Below, piece after piece: positions 10,200-20,046 of a stretch of DNA of 64,000 nt (position 1 is its first letter; each line of letters starts with the position of its first letter). The translations under genes and the position numbers were made by a program. This DNA comes from Debaryomyces hansenii CBS767. Lineage: Eukaryota; Ascomycota; Pichiomycetes; Serinales; Debaryomycetaceae. The stretch is from contig NC_006049.2 in NCBI RefSeq assembly GCF_000006445.2, forward strand, positions 1,612,001 to 1,676,000, in the 5' to 3' direction. Below the pieces are notes generated by a model. That model had not been told where the DNA came from, did no database searches, and worked only from the letters and a program-made list of their open reading frames with translations.

Positions 10200-12698
10200 A
10201 TGGATTCATCTGATTTAGCGTATATAATACCACCCTATTTACTAAGCACATGCTTGGGTTCTAAACTACAGAAAATAATTTCTTCCAAGGATCCACAATT
10301 GAGTCTTTCCAATGTGATATCTACGAAGTCTTTTAGTTACTCTAAGAAGTACAACGATAAAAAGATTCCCAAGTACCAATATTCATCGGATCCAATTGTA
10401 AACCAATTAATCAAAGAAAAATTAGTGTATAAATTGTCCATTATTGGAGTGTTAGGATCAAACCCCATGGAGAACCCGATTGATGACGCATATCTTTTTG
10501 AGTTATTTGAAATGTTTAAGCATAGATTATTGCATGATGATAATGTTGATAATAGAAACGATGATACAGGATACGAATCTACTTCAAAATCAAGAAAATC
10601 TGTTTTCGATTCATCAACAGTTGGTGAAACCAATTTTTTGTTCTCTTCAAATAAACGATTGAGCAAAGATTATACCAATTTCCCCAACAACACTTTGAGG
10701 CACTTATTGTTGACTTCAAAATTTGATACTTACCATCAATATAGAGTTCCACCTAGCTTTGTGAAGTTTAGTGACGGTCAATTCTTTAACTACCCTTTAC
10801 CGTTAACATGGTCTCCGCTAGTACCTAACAATTATTTGCGTTATTTGCAAGATGATTTGAATTTGAAGATAAGCAGTGATGATGGATACTCAACTATCTC
10901 GTTATCAACTCTCTCCACTAATGATCTGTTGTCAATTGATAGTGTGAATGAATTAATCCCTAAGAAAAAATACTACAATTTTATTTGTGATAAGCCGGTT
11001 TCTCCTGCAATTGGAGTATTTTATTATGAGATGGAAGTGAATCAAGAATGTACGGAATCCACAAACTTCTTACCTATTTTACAAACCAATGACTCCTCGA
11101 TTTCATCGAATATAGTTATGAATATATGCATGGGTTTTACCAGGCAATGTGTGAACTACGAATCTACCTCAGGATCAGCTGGGTCGACAGAAAAGGATTA
11201 TTTGAATTTAGATAATGTAAAGGATGATATTTTAATCAATGACGAAAATTCTCTTCTTAATTCCCTGCTAAATGAAGACGTCCGAGAAATGATTTGCTGT
11301 CAACCCGGAGAATTTAGAGGAAGTTTTGCAGTTAACTTTGAAGATCTGTCATTTTATAACTCCATTAAAATTTCAGAAGCAACTAGTAGACATGCAGCCT
11401 TAAGCATGAATAGAAGATTATCATCTTTGAATAGACAGAATGCAGATGATGATAATGGTAAGATTGATATGGGAATTCCGTTTGATACTTACATGACCAA
11501 CGAAACGCCAGCTAAGAAATCATACAAAACCGATGTGATAGGTTGTGGAATCAACTTCATTAACAAATCTGTATTCTTCACATTGAATGGGGTTTTGGTG
11601 AAGACAATTTCTAATGATGACTTAGCATCCAAACAAATGTTAAACGATCATGTAAATTTATTTGCTGACTATAACCAAGACGATAACAGTGCAATCTGCC
11701 CCATCGTTGGTTTTAAGGTTCAAGATTTGAAAGAGAAAAATGCCAAATTTGATCCCACAACTTTAAAAATTAAGACAAATCTAGGATTCAAGGAGTTCAA
11801 ATTCAATATTGAAAATTACGTTACTGAATTTCGTAACGAAAATCAAAAGTTTATGTACTTATCCTTACTTGATAAAATTCAAAACATAAAGTCTTCCAAC
11901 ATTGAAATAGATCACATCGAAAAGTCATTGTTGAATATCGATGATGATTCTAAATTCGTCAACAAATTAATTAAAGGATATCTCAATCATGAAGGATATT
12001 TAGAAACATTTAATTCTTTCAGCTCGGATTTAAATAGTTTATCTACTGAAGTCAGCGCAAAGCAGAATTTAGATGAAGAAGCTGATTCGATAGTCTTAAA
12101 GAAATCTCACGCTCTAAACAGACAAATTATCAAAAACTACATTTTAAAGAACCAATTTGATCTTGCACTTAAGTTTATAGTTATGAATTATGCGGATCTA
12201 TTTGCCCTTGATAAAGGCAAAGATATAATATTTGAAGTCAAAAAATTTCAATTTGTCTATCTCTTGAAAAAATACCTTGAGGTGAAATTAAATCTAAATA
12301 ATTACGAATTTGAATTCGAGTTTAATAATAGTGAAAGTGAACAGGAATTATTTAATAAGGCATATGAATATGGAAAATTATTACAAGAGGAATATCAAAG
12401 TGATGGCGAGAAATTAAGATCAATTCAAGAAATATCATCGGCGTTTATTGTTAATAGTCAAGAATCTTTGAGGAATTTACCTAAGGTTGATAATTTGCTT
12501 TCTAATTATACGAAAGGCTTATCGTATCTATCAAATGAAATCAACAATAAGATATTAGATCATTTAGGATTGAATAAAAGCTCAAATTTGGAACAAATAT
12601 TCAATCATGTGGATGATAGGATTAATAACTTGAGTTTAAAATATAACGACGAAAAATTTATGCTAGTAAATCTTGAAAGAGATCATATGGATATATAA
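10200..12698 (+). CDS. VID30: Vid30/Gid1, SPRY-LisH-CTLH scaffold of the GID/CTLH E3 ligase
   Basis: RanBPM-type subunit of the GID ubiquitin ligase, which degrades gluconeogenic enzymes such as fructose-1,6-bisphosphatase when glucose returns; its SPRY domain contacts the substrate receptor. From ATG 10200 the protein has 832 residues. A SPRY domain runs from about 255 to 530 (FYYEMEV, VIGCGINFINKSVFFTLNG), interrupted by a long Asn/Ser/Asp-rich insertion. A LisH motif follows near 583-615 (FVNKLIKGYLNHEGYLETF), then a CTLH/CRA region from about 640 (RQIIKNYILKNQFDLALKFI). S. cerevisiae Vid30 is longer (958), mainly through disordered insertions. The end is only 55 bp from the convergent neighbour. 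Confidence 0.9.
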   Translation: MDSSDLAYIIPPYLLSTCLGSKLQKIISSKDPQLSLSNVISTKSFSYSKKYNDKKIPKYQYSSDPIVNQLIKEKLVYKLSIIGVLGSNPMENPIDDAYLFELFEMFKHRLLHDDNVDNRNDDTGYESTSKSRKSVFDSSTVGETNFLFSSNKRLSKDYTNFPNNTLRHLLLTSKFDTYHQYRVPPSFVKFSDGQFFNYPLPLTWSPLVPNNYLRYLQDDLNLKISSDDGYSTISLSTLSTNDLLSIDSVNELIPKKKYYNFICDKPVSPAIGVFYYEMEVNQECTESTNFLPILQTNDSSISSNIVMNICMGFTRQCVNYESTSGSAGSTEKDYLNLDNVKDDILINDENSLLNSLLNEDVREMICCQPGEFRGSFAVNFEDLSFYNSIKISEATSRHAALSMNRRLSSLNRQNADDDNGKIDMGIPFDTYMTNETPAKKSYKTDVIGCGINFINKSVFFTLNGVLVKTISNDDLASKQMLNDHVNLFADYNQDDNSAICPIVGFKVQDLKEKNAKFDPTTLKIKTNLGFKEFKFNIENYVTEFRNENQKFMYLSLLDKIQNIKSSNIEIDHIEKSLLNIDDDSKFVNKLIKGYLNHEGYLETFNSFSSDLNSLSTEVSAKQNLDEEADSIVLKKSHALNRQIIKNYILKNQFDLALKFIVMNYADLFALDKGKDIIFEVKKFQFVYLLKKYLEVKLNLNNYEFEFEFNNSESEQELFNKAYEYGKLLQEEYQSDGEKLRSIQEISSAFIVNSQESLRNLPKVDNLLSNYTKGLSYLSNEINNKILDHLGLNKSSNLEQIFNHVDDRINNLSLKYNDEKFMLVNLERDHMDI

Positions 12699-12753
12699 AC
12701 TTGAAAGCAGGTCTATTCATTTATATAGATATATAGAAATAATTTCAACACTT

Positions 12754-13635
12754 TTACTTCTTCTGTTTCTTAAGAAGTGGCTGGTCAACATCCTCCTCCC
12801 CAGTATCTTTACTTATCTTCTTTTCATCGTCCTTACTACTGTAAATAAATTTATTTAAATTACTATCGTTAACTTCAAAGGGAACCTTTAAATCTGCCAA
12901 GGTATCAAATCTGTGAATATCATACATCTTCAAGCTCCATCCACCTTTTTCTAGAATATCCATGTTAAGAAAGTCGTCGCTTTTGAAATCAAATAGAATG
13001 TTAAAGTATGATTCCAATAATTCATCAACATATTCTTTTACACTGTATTTTATTTTCGTATCAGGCCTAACTGGATCAACAACGTAGTACATGAAACTCT
13101 CATCGCTGAAAAATGGCGGAACTAAATATTTATTAATTTTGCATAGTAAAGACAAAATTAAACTTGCTGTTGCAGGCCCAACACCTTTTAACTCACAGAT
13201 TTTCTTGAATGTCGATCTGATGTTAGATTTATATTGCTTTCTTCTCTCTTCTGAATCATCTTTCCAAAAATCCTCAGCATTCTTGATCTCTTTAATATAA
13301 TCAAGAAACATAGTAAACCCTGCTTTTGTTATTTCTTCCACTTGATCCGGAGGGTTTGATTTGATTAATTTAGGCAAAGAGGGCCTAAATACACCTTTTG
13401 CAAGTTTCCAATCCATCAACAATATCAATTCGTCTTTAGTTAGCCAGCAATTGCTTTTCTTTTCGAATCGTTGACGTAATATGCTTGGTAGTTCATCTGT
13501 TCTCCATTTGTCGAGTTCAGCCAAAGTCAACTTATCATTATTGTATTTTTTAACAGATTGATCAGATATGGACTCTGTTATCTTATCGTAAAGTAGCTCA
13601 TTGGCCTCTAGTACGTGCTCTACATTTCGTGACAT
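12754..13635 (-). CDS. Uncharacterised protein with a helix-hairpin-helix motif
   Basis: A 293-residue protein starting at ATG 13635. The recognisable element is ELKGVGPATASLILSL at about residues 149-164, a classic helix-hairpin-helix that contacts the DNA backbone in DNA glycosylases and other repair proteins, followed by a region with FSDESFMYYV. It resembles a fungal family of unknown function distantly like HhH-GPD proteins. The GPD-type catalytic Asp and Fe-S cysteines are not evident, so glycosylase activity is not claimed. The C-terminus is Lys/Asp-rich and ends in KKQKK, a possible nuclear localisation signal. A DNA- or RNA-binding role is inferred from the motif. Confidence 0.6.
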   Translation of the reverse strand: MSRNVEHVLEANELLYDKITESISDQSVKKYNNDKLTLAELDKWRTDELPSILRQRFEKKSNCWLTKDELILLMDWKLAKGVFRPSLPKLIKSNPPDQVEEITKAGFTMFLDYIKEIKNAEDFWKDDSEERRKQYKSNIRSTFKKICELKGVGPATASLILSLLCKINKYLVPPFFSDESFMYYVVDPVRPDTKIKYSVKEYVDELLESYFNILFDFKSDDFLNMDILEKGGWSLKMYDIHRFDTLADLKVPFEVNDSNLNKFIYSSKDDEKKISKDTGEEDVDQPLLKKQKK

Positions 13636-13742
13636 GATTTAAGTGAAAAGATTACTTGATAAATGTAAGTGAATTTTTACTAGTTGCGCATTTATGCTAT
13701 ACTAATTTCTATTAATACGGTCTATATATACAAGTACCTATT

Positions 13743-14768
13743 TTAGTTGGTATTGACAACCGATACAGGTTTATTGCTCTTTGACAGAGTCTTATAGCCA
13801 AATCTCTTATTAGGCGTGAAACTAATAGGAATCATCAAGTCCAAGATTATATTTTGAATCAAGGAATAAACCTGCGAGCTTAGCCAATACAAAGTCAACG
13901 CAACAGGAGCATTCAACGAAATAGCCATCATGAATACAACGGACATCCTCGCTACACTGGACATCGAGTCTGTTAATGTAGGTCTTCCTAACCTTTTTCT
14001 AGTGAATCTCAGCAATTCCAACGTCTTAAAGGTCCACTCTACATTACATAACGATATCACACCAAGTATCAAAGGAAAAATATGCATGGGGTCAAGAGTA
14101 GTAAGGTCAGTAAACCAGAATAATCCTTCGGTGTATAAGCTGGAGTCCAATGGTTTGTTTGCCAAACTGTCCCAAGATGACCAACCACTCAAATCTCTCA
14201 TTGTCCACGACATACAGACCCACAACGGAATTTGGAATGCTGGTAGAATAATGTTCTTCCACAACTGAACATCGTGTTTCTTGAATAATGCCTTTTGTCT
14301 TTTTCTAGTCTCTTTCGTTGCAAGCAAAAGAATTTCTTCATACTTCATAGTTGCCACGGGAGATTGCAAATTCACAACATTTTCTATACTCTGGTCCTTG
14401 GTTCCCACCCCCTGAATATTCCCCAACGACTTCTCTGCCTTTTGTTTAGCTGACTGCACTTTCTTCGCAAGATTCAATTTCAATACTGGATTCATAGCAC
14501 TTATTATCGGCCTCAACTCTGTCTGCTTCTGAATACGCTTCCTTTGCATAATAGCCAATGGTAAAGTCCATACCGACCTTAAAGCAAATGTAGTTACCGG
14601 TATCAAGGCCCACCAGGGGATACCCGAATAGGCATGTACTGATTGTAATGAATCAGTCAATGTAGAAATAATAGCATGGGGATCTACCGAAAAATGTCTA
14701 ACCTGATTTCTTTTATAGAAATTTCTTGAAGCCTGTAACCCTAACGGTAGCCTGGCCTTTATAAACAT
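13743..14768 (-). CDS. COX18: Cox18, mitochondrial inner-membrane insertase (YidC/Oxa1 family)
   Basis: Inner-membrane protein that exports the Cox2 C-terminal tail during cytochrome c oxidase assembly. The 341 residues begin with a presequence rich in Arg and lacking acidic residues (MFIKARLPLGLQASRNFYKR). Hydrophobic segments follow at about residues 50-72, 165-190, 225-245 and 275-305, with a long charged matrix loop (residues about 75-155) between the first two, as in Oxa1-type proteins. SGIPWWALIPVTTFALRS at the first span and NAPVALTLYWLSSQVYSL in the last match family signatures. No long C-terminal ribosome-binding tail is present, which favours Cox18 over Oxa1. It is divergent from SPT4 with 162 bp between starts. 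Confidence 0.88.
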   Translation of the reverse strand: MFIKARLPLGLQASRNFYKRNQVRHFSVDPHAIISTLTDSLQSVHAYSGIPWWALIPVTTFALRSVWTLPLAIMQRKRIQKQTELRPIISAMNPVLKLNLAKKVQSAKQKAEKSLGNIQGVGTKDQSIENVVNLQSPVATMKYEEILLLATKETRKRQKALFKKHDVQLWKNIILPAFQIPLWVCMSWTMRDLSGWSSWDSLANKPLDSSLYTEGLFWFTDLTTLDPMHIFPLILGVISLCNVEWTFKTLELLRFTRKRLGRPTLTDSMSSVARMSVVFMMAISLNAPVALTLYWLSSQVYSLIQNIILDLMIPISFTPNKRFGYKTLSKSNKPVSVVNTN

Positions 14769-14930
14769 CCTCCCGGTTTTCAGTGGTAGGTGGTGAAGTT
14801 CTTCAATCTCTTCCAGTTCTAATAGTTTTAAAAAAAATCCATCATGTGATCAAAGTTGGTCCAAATTTCAAAATGAATGTTTAAGTAGAGAAGTGACATA
14901 ATTGATTAAACAAGAGTCATATAGATTAAA

Positions 14931-15266
14931 ATGTCAGCAAGAAGTGAAAGAGCATGTATGTTATGTGGGATAATTCAACCATTCAGAAAGTTTGTTGATT
15001 TTGGATGTCCAAACTGTGAGAGTGTGTTACATTTCCAAGATAATGAAGATAATCAAGTTCAAGATTGCACATCACCGTCGTTCGAAGGTTTGGTGGCATT
15101 AGGAGATGAAACAAAAAGTCCTGGGGGCGAGAGGCTCAGAATTGATTCATTTGTCGCTGGATTATATGCTGTCAAAATAAATGGTAAATTACCACCTCAT
15201 ATTATTGGTGATTTGGCCGATCAGAATATTAGTTATAGACCTAGAGATGGAAGTGCTGAAGATTAA
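14931..15266 (+). CDS. SPT4: Spt4, zinc-binding transcription elongation factor
   Basis: Partner of Spt5 in DSIF, which binds RNA polymerase II and promotes processive elongation through chromatin. The 111-residue protein (102 in S. cerevisiae) has the N-terminal zinc finger with Cys9, Cys12, Cys26 and Cys29 (CMLCG...CPNCE), then the FEGLVALGD and RIDSFVAGLYAVKI segments that form the Spt5-binding sheet. It ends with a short acidic tail. The start ATG at 14931 immediately precedes the conserved region. Confidence 0.96.
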   Translation: MSARSERACMLCGIIQPFRKFVDFGCPNCESVLHFQDNEDNQVQDCTSPSFEGLVALGDETKSPGGERLRIDSFVAGLYAVKINGKLPPHIIGDLADQNISYRPRDGSAED

Positions 15267-15393
15267 GTTCTTCTACTACATCGAAAAATCCATAAATTGC
15301 TTACTTGTACTATATGTTAATATATTTTAGTTCTTTTGATTATATATGTTTCCAATTAAATAGTTAAAATATATAAAGTTCACTATTTTAAAT

Positions 15394-18300
15394 CTAAAGC
15401 CCATTAGACATTAATTGACTAAGAATCTTCGCACTCTCGATCAATTTGCTTACTGTGTTAGCTTTATCCCATATACTTCTGTCAGCCCAAATAATATCCA
15501 TAAATCTGGCCATGGCGACCTCCAAGTTTTCAATATTATAATTTTCTGTTAGCTCAGGCAATATCTGGTTGAAAAAGGTATCCGCCTCATCAGGGATAAT
15601 TACTTCCTTCGATAAATCTACGAGTAATTCTTCTTCAGGTTCAGATTCCTCTTCCGGCTCCGATTGTTCTTTTGTTTGATTATCAGACACTTGAGATAGT
15701 TCTCCATTTTCCATTTCATTTTGATCAAGAGAAGTAGGATGCACATGTTTATCATCCACATTTGTATTATTGTCCTGTGTTTGAAGACTATCACCATCTG
15801 GAATAATTTCCGTGTGAGTACTTCCATCCAAAATTTGTTTGTTATCAGCCGTGTCCACATCCATAGGAACAGGTTCGGTAGAGCCATTTTCATTGTCTCC
15901 GCCATTCAAGTTAGTTAAATTCTGAATATTTTCAAGCTGCTTTTTCCTAAACTCAGCTTCTAGCTTTTGATGCTCCTTGAGAATACTCGCTTGTTTCTCT
16001 ACTTCTCTACTTCTCATTTCTTTACATGCCTTAACAAATTCTGGATTGCAAAAATCATCGATACCAAATTGAGCATTAGTCAACATTTCGTTTGCTTTCA
16101 ATATTCTTTCTCTATCACCAGAAGTTATTGAATCTCTGACAATCATCCTAATGTCTTTTAAAAATTGCTTAGGTTCAGAGTAATAACCATTCCAAAGTCT
16201 TTCTTCTACGATATCTAAATCCATGTTATAATAATACTTTCCCGTCGAAATTTCCTTGATCATATTTTCCTTATCTGGATCTTCAGATCTAGCATACAAA
16301 ACTTCATAGTTGTTCAACGGATTTTGCAAGATGGTAGGCTCGAATAAGTGGTATAGTAAAGCTTCATCCACAACTGGTTTTCTGAAGCGCTTATAGCGAT
16401 TTTTGAATAAGTCCATTAATCCTGCTAACTTAATTTTCAAAATGTTCTTTAGTTTGGTATCATCATACTCAATTTGTTTTAGTTTCTTCTTAGTAAGAAC
16501 GTCAGAATTTTCGTTTTTGGCGGAAGGAACAACTTTCAATGCCTTCAACTTTCTCTTTGGTCTATTCTCTAAATCATTGACAAATTCATATGGCTTCATT
16601 AATAATGTGTTTTTCAATGCGTCGAAATATTTTAATCTTTCCTTAGTTGAAGGGTTATTCAATGTTACATTATTTGCAGAATGATTGAACCCAAATATTG
16701 ATCTAATTTCTGGGTCTAATTCATCCATATTTGTTTCAGAAACTGCCAACAACAAAACCTTTTCGTTACTCTTAAGGGACCTCAATAATCCAGTCAATGT
16801 CGCTTGAGCAGTAAACGGAACCACCTTAAACCAAATATCAATATTAGGAATGAATACTATAGACGGTTGATGTCTTCTAGCCTCAATGAACGCTTGAACA
16901 ATACTCAGTTCCGGAGTTCTAGTTGGATCTCCAAACATGTTGCCCATATCAAGAGATTGTACTTGAAAACCCTCCAAGTAATTTAATATAGCGGCACTAA
17001 TATATTGCTGGCCACTTCCTTGATTTCCACAAATTAACAAATGCGGCTTGCAAATACGTGAATTCTCTAAGTTCTTCAATAATTCTTGTTTCGAAAACCC
17101 TCCATCGCTATCTTTAATAGTAGGATCTAAATACATGGCCTCGTCTAGAGTGGTAAGCTTTTTCTTATTTCCCACTGAAATTGAATTAGGAAGTAAATCA
17201 TTTAGTTTATCGGTGATTTCTGCGAGTGGAATTTCTAGGAGAGGTTTCAAATGATTTGGTAATGGTGCAGAGCCCGAAGAAGTTGATCTAGCACTTGAAG
17301 GAACAATCTTTTCGATTGCTTGCATAAAATCTTTCGCAACAACTTTAATCTTAGAAGGATCTACTTGTAATTTATCATTTGTCTTATAAATTTGAGGATA
17401 CTTTCTTTGAATACTGTTCAAGGCTGCTTCCGTACAAAGGGCTCGTAAATCGGCACCACCATATCCCTTCGTTAGATCGGCGACTTTATTCGTGAATTCC
17501 TCGGGTAAGGCTGGAGACCATTTTCTGGTATGAATTTGTAAAATTTCTTTTCTTGCGTTTATATCTGGCAACGGAAAGTAAAATTCCCTGTCAAATCTCC
17601 CTGGTCTTCTCAAGGCTGGGTCAACCGAATCTGGTCGATTGGTGGCACCAATGACAATAACTTGACCTCTGTTGTCCATTCCATCCATTAAGGCTAACAA
17701 AGTAGAAACAATACTTGCGTGTATTTGTTCTTGTTTAGAAGATCTCACAGGTGCTAAACCATCAATTTCGTCAAAGAATATAATTGCCGGTTGCTGATTC
17801 TTAGCCTCTTCAAACAACAATCTTAACTGTCTTTCTGCTTCTCCTACCCATTTACTTAAACAATCTGCCCCCTTTCTCATGAAAAAAGTAATCTTTTGTT
17901 GAGCAGTGGAACAACTAGCTGCCAATGCCCTAGCCATTAACGTTTTACCAGTTCCTGGAGGACCATGAAAGAGCACACCTCTTGGAGGAGTTATGCCAAA
18001 GTTTTGATACAATTCTGGATAGAGTAAAGGTAATGCGACCATTTCTTTCAATTGGTTGATGTAATTATCTAAACCACCTACTACAGAAAAGTCAATATTC
18101 ATATCCACGCCCAAAGGATCAGTATCACTCAAATTATTTTTCTTTTTATCCTTTGAGTCAGATGAACCACCAGTAATCAATTGCGTACCATTATTTGTAT
18201 TATTATTTATAGGCTTGCCGATCTTCTTCGATACAGTAGCATCCCCATTAATAGGGGCTATTTCATCTTCAGAGGAATCTGAATCACTCACATTCTGCCC

Positions 18301-19326
18301 AATTGCTGTTAAATTATTGTCATTTGTCATACCAGGAATTGAAATCCCACCAGGAGGTATATTAGTACCAAATAATGAAATTACATCGCTTCCACCGAAA
18401 GGACCAGCCGTTGGAAAGAGAATTTTCCTATATTCGTTTCTAATATTTGTTGGCTTGCGACCCCTTCCCCTAGAAAATGGAGGAATTATAGGACCAGCAT
18501 TATATGAATCACCATGAGCTTCGTTTGTCATTGGAGGTGGTATTGTATAGTCCACTTTGTTGTCCCTTTCTCGTAATTTATGTTTCATTGGAGTGTTATT
18601 TGGAGACGAATCATATAATTCATCAATTTCCTTTTGAATGCTATCCTCCTCCTCAACAGAATCATTTGGCTCGTTTTCTTCGTTCAGAGCCAATTTAGCT
18701 GAGCGGCCCCGTCTTCTAGGTTCTACCGACTTTGATCTTGAACGAAGTCTTCTACCTCTTCTGGGACGTTTGGTATACTTATAATCGTTATCCTCGTCAT
18801 CTTCCGAAGCTATAAAGTTTTTCTCTTGCAATTTTTCTAGAAAATCGTCTGATGCTTCACTAGCTGAATCATGAAAATCAGATTCATCAGATACCTGGGT
18901 TCTTCTGGGTTTCCTCCGTCTCCGAGGTATATTGTCTTCGTCGTCATCATATTCATCCTCAACATATTCCTCTTCATTATCTTCCTTCACTTCTTCTGAT
19001 ACCGATGATGCGTCTTCGTCCTCCACCTCGTCACCAGGTACGTCATTCTCTTCTTCTTCATTTGTGAACTTGTATCTAGTTCTCGTTATTGATTTCCCCG
19101 CAACATCTTCGCCACCGGCAGCACTTTCATCGTTTTCTTCGTTGAGCACATCATATTTTTCTTCTTCCTTATCTTCTTCATCGTCCTCATTATACGAAAT
19201 AACTCGTCTCGGTCTCTTTGACTCAACTCCATCGCCATTTTCATCATATTCATCTATCATTTCATCATGCGATGCATCAAAATCCATAGGAATATTCCTA
19301 TTGTGTCTATTCCTTTTTCCAGCCAT
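15394..19326 (-). CDS. YTA7: Yta7, AAA-ATPase with bromodomain-like region (ATAD2 family)
   Basis: Chromatin-associated AAA+ hexamer that handles histone H3-H4 and sets chromatin boundaries and histone gene expression. The frame is open to 19410, but the first ATG is at 19326, giving 1310 residues (1379 in S. cerevisiae). The first about 240 residues are highly acidic with basic RRGR clusters. AAA1 has an intact Walker A GPPGTGKT (about 455) and Walker B IIFFDEIDG (about 519) with the arginine-rich ALRRPGRFDRE. AAA2 is degenerate: GNQGSGQQY replaces Walker A (about 764) and FIPNID replaces Walker B, as known for this family. A bromodomain-like segment lies at about 960-1090. An acidic, disordered stretch precedes a conserved C-terminal end. 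Confidence 0.95.
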   Translation of the reverse strand: MAGKRNRHNRNIPMDFDASHDEMIDEYDENGDGVESKRPRRVISYNEDDEEDKEEEKYDVLNEENDESAAGGEDVAGKSITRTRYKFTNEEEENDVPGDEVEDEDASSVSEEVKEDNEEEYVEDEYDDDEDNIPRRRRKPRRTQVSDESDFHDSASEASDDFLEKLQEKNFIASEDDEDNDYKYTKRPRRGRRLRSRSKSVEPRRRGRSAKLALNEENEPNDSVEEEDSIQKEIDELYDSSPNNTPMKHKLRERDNKVDYTIPPPMTNEAHGDSYNAGPIIPPFSRGRGRKPTNIRNEYRKILFPTAGPFGGSDVISLFGTNIPPGGISIPGMTNDNNLTAIGQNVSDSDSSEDEIAPINGDATVSKKIGKPINNNTNNGTQLITGGSSDSKDKKKNNLSDTDPLGVDMNIDFSVVGGLDNYINQLKEMVALPLLYPELYQNFGITPPRGVLFHGPPGTGKTLMARALAASCSTAQQKITFFMRKGADCLSKWVGEAERQLRLLFEEAKNQQPAIIFFDEIDGLAPVRSSKQEQIHASIVSTLLALMDGMDNRGQVIVIGATNRPDSVDPALRRPGRFDREFYFPLPDINARKEILQIHTRKWSPALPEEFTNKVADLTKGYGGADLRALCTEAALNSIQRKYPQIYKTNDKLQVDPSKIKVVAKDFMQAIEKIVPSSARSTSSGSAPLPNHLKPLLEIPLAEITDKLNDLLPNSISVGNKKKLTTLDEAMYLDPTIKDSDGGFSKQELLKNLENSRICKPHLLICGNQGSGQQYISAAILNYLEGFQVQSLDMGNMFGDPTRTPELSIVQAFIEARRHQPSIVFIPNIDIWFKVVPFTAQATLTGLLRSLKSNEKVLLLAVSETNMDELDPEIRSIFGFNHSANNVTLNNPSTKERLKYFDALKNTLLMKPYEFVNDLENRPKRKLKALKVVPSAKNENSDVLTKKKLKQIEYDDTKLKNILKIKLAGLMDLFKNRYKRFRKPVVDEALLYHLFEPTILQNPLNNYEVLYARSEDPDKENMIKEISTGKYYYNMDLDIVEERLWNGYYSEPKQFLKDIRMIVRDSITSGDRERILKANEMLTNAQFGIDDFCNPEFVKACKEMRSREVEKQASILKEHQKLEAEFRKKQLENIQNLTNLNGGDNENGSTEPVPMDVDTADNKQILDGSTHTEIIPDGDSLQTQDNNTNVDDKHVHPTSLDQNEMENGELSQVSDNQTKEQSEPEEESEPEEELLVDLSKEVIIPDEADTFFNQILPELTENYNIENLEVAMARFMDIIWADRSIWDKANTVSKLIESAKILSQLMSNGL

Positions 19327-20046
19327 CTGAGCCGAAAATTTAGTAGGATCGTAATTAAAGCTAACAACAAATATCTTGGAAACTGAGTATCGAAAGAATT
19401 CTTGAACCAACCAATTATTTTATAAAATCCGGGTCAAATCGTGCAACCAAATATATTTTTTCCAAACAACTAATCAACGATTGATGTTAGAGCGTGTCGG
19501 TTAACTGTATATGATAATATCCAATTGATTGTTTAGAACTAAATATCGTAAGAATTGTATACGGTGGTTTCATTTGTTAGTTCGCGTCACGGGTTACATA
19601 ACCGGAAAATTTTCCATAATTACGGCCAAATCACTACATAGACAACAACCAACAATTTTCAATCAACAATATAAAGAGGTATTAGATGGTGGAGAATCGT
19701 TTGTATGGTTGATTGAAAGCTGATTGGTGCCGTCTTAAGCGTTTTTTTAAAAAAAATCACTTTTGTAAATAGAACTAAGAACTCGAATGAAAAATTGTTA
19801 TCTATTTAATTAATCTATCCGCATAATTTGCAGCCATTTCTGAAATGTACTTGACGTGATGTTTAACTATGACCAGATAGATATACTTAGGTCTTCATCG
19901 TAGAAGAAACCGAGAAGGTATCAAATTCGTAAAAAGGAAACTTATATACAGGATATTAATATTTATGGTCCATTTACATAGTATGTAGTGAAAATCTATG
20001 TTGTTGGCTATACAATGTGCTATATACAAGTAGTCTTACGTAGGGA
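19327..20046. other. Intergenic region upstream of YTA7
   Basis: The 720 bp hold the YTA7 promoter and leader and the 3' end of MSM1. It is AT-rich with T/A runs near 19741-19757. No supported ORF or RNA gene is found. Confidence 0.5.
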
